Shown: piece after piece, positions 7,491 through 14,238 of the stretch
Numbering within the stretch: position 1 is the stretch's first letter
How the letters are laid out: each line of letters opens with the position of its first letter
Assembly (NCBI GenBank): GCA_026388365.1
Contig: JAPLJW010000353.1
Coordinates: 1-20,132, forward strand
Direction of reading: 5' to 3'
Length of the DNA stretch: 20,132 nt
DNA from: Deltaproteobacteria bacterium
Lineage (GTDB): Bacteria; Desulfobacterota; Syntrophia; Syntrophales; UBA5619
Program-made: the position numbers and the translations under genes
The notes under the pieces: model-generated
The model's input: the letters and a program-made list of their open reading frames with translations, nothing else
Told to the model about the DNA's origin: nothing
Databases searched by the model: none

Positions 7491-8858
7491 ATGGATTTTG
7501 TGGAGGTTTGTCGTCGTCTCAATTCAGGTCCAACGGTCAGTGAGAAGGATTTCGACCTGCAGGTGGTTTTCCCAAAAATGCGGGAGACGATCCAGAAGTA
7601 TAAAATCAAGTACGATCCTCAAAACCCGGTTCCAAGTGACGATGCCCTTGCCGACCGGGTCTTCGAGGCAGCCGTCGATTTCTTTTCTCAGGTAGGTGTC
7701 TTCTGCAAGGATACCCGCAAAATAGCCAAATTTACCCGCGAAGAAATTCTAGGGTCCGTGAAGGGCAATCGTCCGTGCTTCGGGGGTGAGGGCAAGGACG
7801 CCAGGGAATGGAAGCCCCGGCGCCCTGATCAGAGCGATATCCGGGTATGGTGCCATATCGGGGCAGGGATTCTGGCCACAACCGAGGAACTTTTCCTGAA
7901 GGTCGTCGAGGGCTATTCGGCAATCCCTCGTGCGGATTCCATGGCGATTCCTACGATCAACAAGTACAAGGACAGCGACATCTTTCCGGGTCACCCGCTC
8001 GAGGTCATGGCTGCCATTCAGAATGTCCGGTTAGCCCGGCAGGCAATGAACAACGTTGGCAGACCGGGATTCCCGATATTCAACGTCGTCCCCGCTTCGG
8101 GAACGGCCCAGGCCACCATCGCAGCGAGCTGTCCCACGTTCGGAGCCCGCCCTTCCGATGGTTGGCTCGTGGCAACCTTTCCCGAATTTAAGGTCAGCTA
8201 TGAGATGCTGAGCAAGGCGGCATTTCTTAATGAAATGAAGGCCAATATTGCCGGTGAGTGCTCGGCTTTGCTTGGAGGGTACGCTGGAGGGCCGGAAGGC
8301 GTTGCCATCGCTTCGACGGCTTACACTTTTTTTTCAACCCTGATTTATGGGGCGTCCTATCATCTCAATTTTCCGGTGACTCTGAATGAAGCGATCTCAA
8401 CATCACGCGAGATTCTCTGGGCAATCAACCTGAACTCCCAGGCCGTTTCCAGAAATATCAGACTTCCCTATTACAATTCGGGATACACCGCGAACGGGCC
8501 CGCCACAGAAAATTATTTCTATGAAGCTGCCGCTTATATTCTGTCAGCGATTACCTGTGGAGTGACCTCCGGGACCCCTTTCCCATATAAAGGGGTCATG
8601 GCAGATGGAATAACCCCGCTCGAGTGCCTCTTTCATACGGAAGTAACCGATGCGGCAGTAAAGATGACAAGGCGCCAGGCCAACGAGATCGTAAAGAAGT
8701 TGTTGGAAAAATACGAACCTTCGCTGGCGCATCCCGACAGGGGACTGACTTATCCTGAGTGTTTTGACCTCCGGCAAAATAAACCAAATGATTCATATGC
8801 AAAACTTTATGAAAAAGTCAAACGGGAGCTCGCCTCATTAGGGCTCAAATTGAACTAG
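7491..8858 (+). CDS. MtmB-like corrinoid methyltransferase lacking pyrrolysine
   Basis: This is a 455-residue protein, close to the 458 residues I recall for Methanosarcina monomethylamine methyltransferase MtmB. Shared blocks are the segment before the active site (PLEVMAAIQNVRLARQAMN, then GRPG at 190-193), GGYAGGPEG (262-270), GASYHL, a SREILW motif matching TRETLM, and the tail ECFDLRQNKPNDSYAKLYEK with matching spacing. In MtmB the codon shortly after GRPGMGV is UAG for pyrrolysine (residue 202). Here the corresponding segment reads GRPGFPIFNVVP with ordinary codons around residues 197-198, and the frame has no internal stop. The catalytic chemistry or substrate must therefore differ from MtmB, as non-pyrrolysine MttB homologues (MtgB) use quaternary amines. 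The start has a good ribosome site (aaggagg). Partner corrinoid protein is encoded upstream. Confidence 0.9.
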   Translation: MDFVEVCRRLNSGPTVSEKDFDLQVVFPKMRETIQKYKIKYDPQNPVPSDDALADRVFEAAVDFFSQVGVFCKDTRKIAKFTREEILGSVKGNRPCFGGEGKDAREWKPRRPDQSDIRVWCHIGAGILATTEELFLKVVEGYSAIPRADSMAIPTINKYKDSDIFPGHPLEVMAAIQNVRLARQAMNNVGRPGFPIFNVVPASGTAQATIAASCPTFGARPSDGWLVATFPEFKVSYEMLSKAAFLNEMKANIAGECSALLGGYAGGPEGVAIASTAYTFFSTLIYGASYHLNFPVTLNEAISTSREILWAINLNSQAVSRNIRLPYYNSGYTANGPATENYFYEAAAYILSAITCGVTSGTPFPYKGVMADGITPLECLFHTEVTDAAVKMTRRQANEIVKKLLEKYEPSLAHPDRGLTYPECFDLRQNKPNDSYAKLYEKVKRELASLGLKLN

Positions 8859-8865
8859 GTCTCAC

Positions 8866-9021
8866 GTTCCGACACAAAAGCGAAGCGATGCCCCGGAGGG
8901 GCACAGGCGATGGACGGTCAGACTCCTTGCCGACAAAGCTGTCGAACTCAGATTTGCGGAATCCCTGTCGCATATGACCGTGCAGCGGATTAAAAAAACG
9001 AACGCCAATTGCGAAAGATGA
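8866..9021 (+). pseudogene. IS630-family transposase remnant
   Basis: In one frame this stretch encodes about 51 residues ending in TGA at 9019-9021. They match the central helix-turn-helix part of IS630-type transposases: PEGHRRWTVRLLADKAVEL, then FAESLSHMTVQRIKKTN. The family reads PeGherWTLRLLAdklVEL and vesiSheTVrrtLKKn. Both the N-terminal part and the DDE catalytic domain are absent, and no start codon precedes it. It begins only a few bases after the methyltransferase stop codon and ends 24 bases before the right thioredoxin-fold-like gene, so an insertion event occurred exactly between them. Confidence 0.8.
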
Positions 9022-9045
9022 GATCGATAGAATGATGGATCGTTT

Positions 9046-9393
9046 ATGGAACAGATCATCCTGTGGGAGAGCGACGGCGAAACGATTCGAGCTGGCGAGC
9101 TGGCGGTGTACAAGGCGTTAAAGGAACTGGGCCTAAAGGCGACAGTAACCGTAAATTCCGAGCCGCCTTTGATTGGCCGCAATCAGCTTTGGGGAAGATT
9201 ACCCGTGCTGGAAATCCAAGGCCAGTGGTGGAGTTTTCATCCTGGCCGCGCCTTCACGGCAGAGCAGGTGACGAGACTGTTCACGGGGATCTTCTTAGAC
9301 CAGATCTCCCCCTGTTCCGTCCCCGATGCGGATGCCGGTCAAAAGGACGTACCCATACAAACGGCAGGTAAAGGAGAGGCAGATGACAACTGA
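9046..9393 (+). CDS. Thioredoxin-fold-like small protein without CXXC, right copy
   Basis: This 115-residue protein is a paralogue of the one at 6055-6402, with the same length and start. Visible elements are strand EQIILWE, helix ELAVYKALKELGLK, strand ATVTVNSE, R51-L52-P53-VLEI with a probable cis-Pro, G59-Q-W-W-S, and helix TAEQVTRLFTGIF. That is the order of a thioredoxin or glutaredoxin-like fold but with no active-site cysteine pair. The tail (PDADAGQKD) overlaps the ribosome site and the first 11 bases of the thioredoxin gene, so the two are translationally coupled. No strong ribosome site precedes its own ATG. I do not know the family's function. Coupling to thioredoxin and reductase suggests a redox adaptor or accessory role (inference). 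Confidence 0.72.
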   Translation: MEQIILWESDGETIRAGELAVYKALKELGLKATVTVNSEPPLIGRNQLWGRLPVLEIQGQWWSFHPGRAFTAEQVTRLFTGIFLDQISPCSVPDADAGQKDVPIQTAGKGEADDN

Positions 9394-9697
9394 AGGCATT
9401 GTACTCACGGACACAGATTACAAAGAGAAACTTGAGAATGCGAATGGTGTCCTCTTTTTTTATAAGAAACTTTGCCCCAACTGCAAGGCGTTGGAGAAGA
9501 TGCTGGAAAAGTTTTTCGCTGCCAACCCCGAAGTCAACGATCTGCGAATCGACAGCGAGGAGTCTCCGGCAGCGATGAAGAGCATTGGTGTCGAGCGCAT
9601 CCCCACCCTTTTCATCTTGAAGGACGGGCAGATTCTATCGAAGAAGGTGGGCTTGATGAATCTGAGAGAGATGACTGACTTTTACAACCTGGCGTAG
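9383..9697 (+). CDS. Thioredoxin with CPNC active site
   Basis: This is a 104-residue thioredoxin, the standard size. I take ATG at 9383 as the start because it has a clear ribosome site (aaaggagag) 7 bases upstream. A longer in-frame start at 9326 would lie inside the preceding gene. The active site is LC31-P-N-C34-K after the strand VLFFYK, rather than the usual WCGPC. The cis-Pro loop is RIPTLFI, followed by KDGQI. It is a small cytoplasmic disulfide reductant presumably recharged by the reductase encoded 67 bases downstream. The absence of the Trp before the first Cys and the Pro-Asn interior suggest a changed redox potential and a dedicated partner. A broken copy exists at 6384-6516. Confidence 0.92.
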   Translation: MTTEGIVLTDTDYKEKLENANGVLFFYKKLCPNCKALEKMLEKFFAANPEVNDLRIDSEESPAAMKSIGVERIPTLFILKDGQILSKKVGLMNLREMTDFYNLA

Positions 9698-9764
9698 AAG
9701 CAGCCAGGATTCCGTATCTGCCTTCATGGGGCCGGTAACATATCGGCGACGGAGTGATCCCATC

Positions 9765-10679
9765 ATGAAGCCAACCAAGCGTTTCGATCTTCTCATTCTC
9801 GGGGGTGGCATTGCTGGAATGACCGCCGCCATCTTCGCTGCCCGGGCGAATCTTCATACGGCACTCATCGAGGAGACCCTCTGCGGGGGGCTGGCCAACT
9901 GGACCAACAAGGTGGAGAATTTTCCCTCACACATCTCCATCAACGGCATGGAGCTGATGGAGCGGGTGTCGAAACAAGTGGAGAACCTCGGCGTGGCGGT
10001 CGACCAGGCGGCTATGGTAGAACGAATAGACCTTGCGGGCAGGGTAAAGGCCGTCGAAACGTGGGAGGCTATTTATGAGGGAAAAGCGATCATTCTCGCA
10101 ACGGGTCGCCAGCCGATTCGCCTCAAATTGGAGACGAATTGTGAGCGCATCCACTACTGCTCGGTGTGTGACGGCTCGGCCTATGCCGGCAAGAAGGTTC
10201 TTGTCATCGGCGGCGGCAACAGCGGGTTTGACGAGTCCCTGTACCTGCTTTCGCTGGGGGTCAGCGAGATTGTGATGGTCGAAGCCCTGGAGAACTGTTG
10301 CGCCAGCGAGATCACTCAGGCCAAGCTCCGCAGCCATCGGAACGTCAGCATCCGAACCGACACCTGCGTCACGGCAATCACCCAGGATGGCCATGGCTGT
10401 CGGGTGACGCTTGAGAACCAGAAGAGTCAGGAGAATAATACGCTTTACGTGGACGGCATTTTCTTGTTCATCGGCCAGTACGCGAATACGCATATGTTCC
10501 GTGGCATGATCGACCTGGATGACAACGGCTACATCCTCACCGGGCCCAACAGAGAGACAAACGTTCCCGGCGTGTACGCTGCGGGCGACGTGGTCCATAA
10601 GAACTACCGATATTTAACCACGGCCATGGCCGATGGCACTATTGCGGCCCTGGCCGCCGCGAAGTACTTAAGAGGATAA
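9765..10679 (+). CDS. Thioredoxin reductase-like flavoprotein (NTR family)
   Basis: This is a 304-residue FAD/NAD(P)-dependent low-molecular-weight thioredoxin reductase-type protein. The N-terminal FAD-binding motif is ILGGGIAGMTAAIFAARA. The redox pair is C132-S-V-C135-DG (family CATCDG), and a second dinucleotide motif VIGGGNSGFDESLYL follows. The C-terminal FAD motif is VPGVYAAGDV, then AMADGTIAA. I chose ATG 9765 over the in-frame ATG at 9726 because ggag lies 10 bases upstream and the fold begins a few residues later. It directly follows the CPNC thioredoxin and probably reduces it. In the NADPH motif GGGNSGFDE the usual Asp-Ser-Ala is replaced by Asn-Ser-Gly, so NADH, NADPH or another donor cannot be decided from sequence. 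Confidence 0.92.
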   Translation: MKPTKRFDLLILGGGIAGMTAAIFAARANLHTALIEETLCGGLANWTNKVENFPSHISINGMELMERVSKQVENLGVAVDQAAMVERIDLAGRVKAVETWEAIYEGKAIILATGRQPIRLKLETNCERIHYCSVCDGSAYAGKKVLVIGGGNSGFDESLYLLSLGVSEIVMVEALENCCASEITQAKLRSHRNVSIRTDTCVTAITQDGHGCRVTLENQKSQENNTLYVDGIFLFIGQYANTHMFRGMIDLDDNGYILTGPNRETNVPGVYAAGDVVHKNYRYLTTAMADGTIAALAAAKYLRG

Positions 10680-10844
10680 TTTGCAGCAATAACCCCTGAT
10701 ACCCCGATATGAAGGCCGTTCCGAGAGGCTATCCGGCATTCAGGAATAATTTCAGGTATTAAAATAAAGGCGGTGGCTGTGACCTAATGTATGATCGGGT
10801 GGGGCTCGTGGACCGCCTGAGAGAGCAGACGCGGGGCTGGATGG

Positions 10845-11087
10845 TTGCTTATCCGTGCTGGAGACATCAAAGCGTTTATCTTGCCAAAATCAACATTAGA
10901 ACACGGGCTAAGGTTTTCCAAGACGGGGACCCTTGGTAAGATTGGCAAAGGTCAACGTCCCCTCACGGATATTGAGAGGGAATTGGCGCAAGTGAAGCGA
11001 GAGCTGTCCCTGGCGACGATGGAGCGGGACATCTTAAAAAAAGCGGCCGCGTACTTTGCCAAGGAGTCGCTGGAAGGTACGCGGTGA
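10845..11087 (+). pseudogene. IS3-family orfA remnant (3' part)
   Basis: The last 45 or so codons are the typical C-terminal coiled coil of an IS3-type orfA: GKGQRPLTDIERELAQVKRE, then LATMERDILKKAAAYFAKES. The first 35 codons (from 10845) do not resemble the orfA helix-turn-helix, so the true 5' end is missing or scrambled. The end overlaps the orfB piece by four bases, the position where IS3 elements normally use a -1 frameshift. This piece follows the thioredoxin reductase by 165 bases that hold no recognisable gene. Confidence 0.75.
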
Positions 11088-11170
11088 GCAAAGTGTTGCG
11101 ATGGGCCTATTGTGTTTCGCTGCTATGCCGTGTGTTGGAGGTGACGACAAGCGGCTACTATGCCGGAGGC
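11084..11170 (+). pseudogene. IS3-family orfB remnant (5' tip)
   Basis: About 29 codons match the start of IS3 orfB transposase (VSLLCRVLEVTTSGYYA, where the family reads .vr.mCrvLgVSrSGYYaW). The rest of orfB, including the DDE integrase core, is gone. The frame continues without a stop into a tyrosine-recombinase fragment beginning near 11171, so the element was interrupted and joined to other mobile DNA. Confidence 0.75.
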
Positions 11171-11464
11171 AACCCGAGGGACCGGGCCATGATCATGGTT
11201 CTTTTACGAACAGGCATGAGAATCGGCGAGCTGCTAAACACCAAGATGAACGATCTTCACCTCAAGGATCGCAAGATCGATATTTACGAGGGAGAAAAGA
11301 ACCGGCAGGGGCGTGTTGTTTATCGCAATGATGATGCAATGGATGCCTTGAAGGTGTGGCTCAAGATACGGCCCGAGATGTCCGAGGGTCAGAAGCAAAG
11401 TGAAACCAAAAGACCCGAGAGACTCGATTTCGGGAAATTCGCCTATACTGACAGAGTGCTTTAA
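11171..11464 (+). pseudogene. Tyrosine recombinase (phage-type integrase) fragment
   Basis: In frame with the IS3 orfB tip, the sequence NPRDRAMIMVLLRTGMRIGE, LLNTKMNDLHLKDRKIDIYE, GEKNRQGRVVY is the beginning of a tyrosine-recombinase catalytic domain. It has the first catalytic Arg in TGMRIGEL and the beta-strand Lys region (GEKN). The frame stops at 11462-11464 after unrelated-looking residues. The HxxR box and nucleophilic Tyr are absent. It is a non-functional fragment, probably of a transposon or integron-type integrase. Confidence 0.8.
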
Positions 11465-11935
11465 GCCGATATTACCCGACAAGAGTAGCGATTCCGGCTC
11501 TCTGTCCATGGGCAATCCTATCAACATTAATTCAGATGATACCCGTCTATTGCAAACACAGCTTCTGTAATGTTGGTTTTCCCTTCGTGATAATCCGTGA
11601 AGTATTTTGATGCGCAGTAATCAAACATGCGGCGGCCTCAAAAAATCCTTCCATCCATATCTCAGAGCCGTATTCGATATTTTGTGGCCAGCTTTCCGTT
11701 GACATACAAGACCAGCATATTCTATGATTCCCCCGCGAAAAGCGATGTCCTATCATCGCCAGTATGGCCCTCTTTTTTAGGGTGAGCAGCGGGTTGCGTT
11801 AAATGGGATCGACCTGAAACCTTTCGTATCGTCACGATGCAGAAAGTCATATAATAGGCAAGGGAAAATCGCCGTTTGGCGGCGTCAATCGGCTGAAATC
11901 CTGTTGGCTGGCCCCCAAATCCTCAGGACCCTGTC
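11465..11935. other. 471-base stretch with no intact gene
   Basis: No convincing complete gene is present on either strand. On the minus strand, short protein-like pieces appear in different frames between about 11527 and 11760. One is a 33-codon piece at 11628-11527 that reads MFDYCASKYFTDYHEGK, with neighbouring pieces in other frames. This suggests a frameshifted, decayed gene that I cannot identify. Near the right end, tataat at 11850-11855 could be a -10 box for the operon starting at 11936, but I see no matching -35. A small hairpin (cgcc/ggcg) follows near 11873-11884. Confidence 0.4.
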
Positions 11936-12748
11936 ATGAACTTGCTGATAGCCGACAATTCGCTCATCATCCGGCTCGCTGCCTTCTTCGCCATCTTCCT
12001 GATCATGGCGACATGGGAGGGCCTGGCCCCACGCCGCACTCCCAAAACGGCGAAGGCTCGCCGCTGGACGACAAACCTCTCTCTGACCGTTCTCAACTCC
12101 CTGGTCGGCCGGACCGTACTCCTGATTCCCGGCATCGGGCTCGCGCTGAGCGCCGAGGCCCAGGGCTGGGGGATTCTGAACCGGCTGAACCTGCCACCGC
12201 CGGTGGGAGGGGCAATCGCCATCGTTGTTCTGGATCTGACGATCTACCTCCAGCATCTCGCTTTCCACAAGATCCCCCTCTTCTGGTCCCTCCACGGTCT
12301 TCACCACACCGATCTTGACATCGACGTCACCACGGGCACCCGTTTCCACCCGCTGGAGATCGCGCTCTCACTCTTGATCAAGGCGGGGATGATCGTCCTG
12401 GCAGGCGTACCGGCCTGGGCCTTCCTCCTTTTCGAGATCCTCCTCAACGGAACGTCCCTCTTCAACCACGGCAACGTCCGCATCCCCATTGGGGCGGACA
12501 GGCTGCTGCGCCTTTTCCTGGTAACGCCGGACATGCACCGGGTACACCACTCGGTTATCATCCGGGAGCGGGACAGCAATTTCGGCTTCAGCCTCTCCTG
12601 GTGGGATCGCCTCTTCAGGACCTACCGCGATCAGCCCGAGAAAGGGCACGCTGAAATGGTCATCGGTCTGGCTAATTTCCGAAATCCCCGGGACCTGACC
12701 TTGCCAAGGCTGCTGGCGTTGCCTTTTTCATCATGGAGGAAGTTTTGA
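11936..12748 (+). CDS. Fatty acid hydroxylase / sterol desaturase superfamily membrane protein
   Basis: This is a 270-residue integral membrane protein with several hydrophobic helices (roughly 6-28, 45-70, 88-106, 140-175). It carries the histidine boxes of the di-iron hydroxylase superfamily: H107-LAF-H111, H120-GL-H123-H124, H138 in RFHPLE, H178 in FNHGN, and H201-RV-H204-H205. Enzymes of this superfamily use O2 to hydroxylate or desaturate lipid substrates. The exact substrate cannot be inferred. An O2-dependent enzyme is notable in a genome that otherwise looks anaerobic. Only a weak aggac ribosome site precedes the ATG. Its 3' end overlaps the next gene by 16 bases, so it heads a coupled operon. 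Confidence 0.92.
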   Translation: MNLLIADNSLIIRLAAFFAIFLIMATWEGLAPRRTPKTAKARRWTTNLSLTVLNSLVGRTVLLIPGIGLALSAEAQGWGILNRLNLPPPVGGAIAIVVLDLTIYLQHLAFHKIPLFWSLHGLHHTDLDIDVTTGTRFHPLEIALSLLIKAGMIVLAGVPAWAFLLFEILLNGTSLFNHGNVRIPIGADRLLRLFLVTPDMHRVHHSVIIRERDSNFGFSLSWWDRLFRTYRDQPEKGHAEMVIGLANFRNPRDLTLPRLLALPFSSWRKF

Positions 12749-14238
12749 ATCCCCCGGCGCCCCGCTATTCAATCATTGTCCCTGTCCTGAACGAGACCGC
12801 TTCCATCAATGGGATTCTCGCTCACCTCCGGAGCCTTGAAGGGCAAAACAGGGCGGAGATGATTGTCGTCGACGGCGACCCGGAGGGAGCAACCCTGAGG
12901 GCGATCCGGTGCGATGGCGTGCAGAAAATTTTCTCCCCCCCAGGCCGGGGAGTGCAGATGAACGAGGGAGCCAAAAACGCACGGGGAGATATACTCATCT
13001 TTCTCCACGCCGATACGGACCTGCCCCCCGACGCGCTGCGGCTCATCGACAAGGTAATGCAGAATAGAAGGGTTGTGGGGGGCGCCTTCGACCTGGGATT
13101 CCAGTCCGTGCGGTTCGCCTTCAAGATGATCGCCTCTGTCGCCTCCCTGCGCTCCCGCTTCACCCGTGTCCCCTTCGGCGACCAGGCGCCGTTTTTCCGC
13201 AGGGAATATTTTGAGCAGGTCGGGGGCTATAAAGAGATCCCCATTATGGAGGATGTGGAGCTCATGGAGCGGATCAGGCGGCGGGGGGACCTCATCGCAT
13301 TCATCGATAAGCGAGTTCTTACCTCTCCCCGGCGATGGGAGAAGGAAGGACTCTTGCGCTGCACCCTCCGCAACTGGCTGCTTCAATGGCTCTACCTGCT
13401 TGGGGTACCGCCGGAGCGGCTGGCCAGATACTACCGGGTGAATCAGGAACCCCCCTTTCATCCCCAGGGGACAGCGGCAGAGCATAGACCCAGCCGGCCA
13501 TCCCACAGCGGACCTGTCCGCCTCCTAACGGTCCTTTTTTGTCTTGCCCTGGCCCTGCCTCTAACGTCTGTCTCCGGCCGGGGCGAGAATCGTGTCCTCT
13601 TCCGGGAAGATTTTCACAGCCTGGAAAACTGGCGGCCGCTCCACTTCCCAAAGATCGCGGCCCACACCCTTTACTCCGTCGAAAGGAAAGACAACGAAGG
13701 CGTCCTGAAGGCCGTCAGCCGAGCCTCCGCCTCCGCCCTGGTCTACCGCAAGACCTTCAGCGTCTACGACTACCCCCGGGCCAAGTGGCGCTGGAAGGTC
13801 GATAACGTCTACCGTGATATCTTCCCGGAGGAAAAATCGGGAGACGATTATCCCCTCCGGGTATACATCACCTTCTCCTACGATCCCGATAAAGCTCGGC
13901 CCCTGGAAAAACTTCAGTATGGCATTGCACGGGGATTGTACGGCGAATACCCGCCCCACAGTACCCTGATCTACGTCTGGGCCAGCGATGCAAAACAGGA
14001 ACGGATCATGACCAGCCCCTACACGGACAGGGCAAAGTTGATCACCCTGCAACGGGGAAACGGGAAGGCGGGAACCTGGCAGACCGAGGAGGTTCACCTC
14101 CTCGAGGACTACCGGCTCGCCTTTGGTGCGGATCCCCCCGCGACGGCCAGCCTTGCCGTCATGAACGACTCGGACAACGCGGGGCAGGGGTCCGTGTCCT
14201 ATCTAAACTTCATCGAGGTCTTCCGGGATGATCAATGA
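12733..14238 (+). CDS. Glycosyltransferase (TIGR04283-like) fused to periplasmic DUF3047 domain
   Basis: This is one uninterrupted 501-codon frame with two domains. Residues about 12-235 form a GT2-type transferase: SIIVPVLNE, VVDGDPEGAT, GRGVQMNEGAKNARGDILIF, LHADTDLPP, GDQAPFF (149-155), and MEDVELMERI (172-181). This is the pattern of rSAM/selenodomain-associated transferase 2. After a polar linker (EPPFHPQGTAAEHRPSRPSH) a single hydrophobic helix at about 261-283 is followed by a DUF3047-like domain (LFREDFHSLENWRPL, AKWRWKVDNV, YVWASDAKQE, LAVMNDSDNAGQGSVSYLNF). The two domains are normally separate proteins, as far as I know. The helix looks like the former signal peptide of DUF3047, now a membrane anchor. 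Start choice is uncertain: ATG 12733 lacks a ribosome site, while TTG 12745 follows ggagga. Confidence 0.88.
   Translation: MEEVLNPPAPRYSIIVPVLNETASINGILAHLRSLEGQNRAEMIVVDGDPEGATLRAIRCDGVQKIFSPPGRGVQMNEGAKNARGDILIFLHADTDLPPDALRLIDKVMQNRRVVGGAFDLGFQSVRFAFKMIASVASLRSRFTRVPFGDQAPFFRREYFEQVGGYKEIPIMEDVELMERIRRRGDLIAFIDKRVLTSPRRWEKEGLLRCTLRNWLLQWLYLLGVPPERLARYYRVNQEPPFHPQGTAAEHRPSRPSHSGPVRLLTVLFCLALALPLTSVSGRGENRVLFREDFHSLENWRPLHFPKIAAHTLYSVERKDNEGVLKAVSRASASALVYRKTFSVYDYPRAKWRWKVDNVYRDIFPEEKSGDDYPLRVYITFSYDPDKARPLEKLQYGIARGLYGEYPPHSTLIYVWASDAKQERIMTSPYTDRAKLITLQRGNGKAGTWQTEEVHLLEDYRLAFGADPPATASLAVMNDSDNAGQGSVSYLNFIEVFRDDQ

Noticed and set aside
7491..8858. A UAG codon read as pyrrolysine in the methyltransferase gene
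   Set aside because: The frame is open without any internal stop, and the segment aligned to the pyrrolysine site has ordinary codons.
9726..9764. Upstream ATG giving a 13-residue longer thioredoxin reductase
   Set aside because: No ribosome site precedes it, whereas ATG 9765 has ggag at good distance and the FAD motif follows at the usual place.
12769..13506. Minus-strand open frame opposite the glycosyltransferase domain
   Set aside because: Composition-driven shadow. The plus strand encodes the recognised GT2 motifs.
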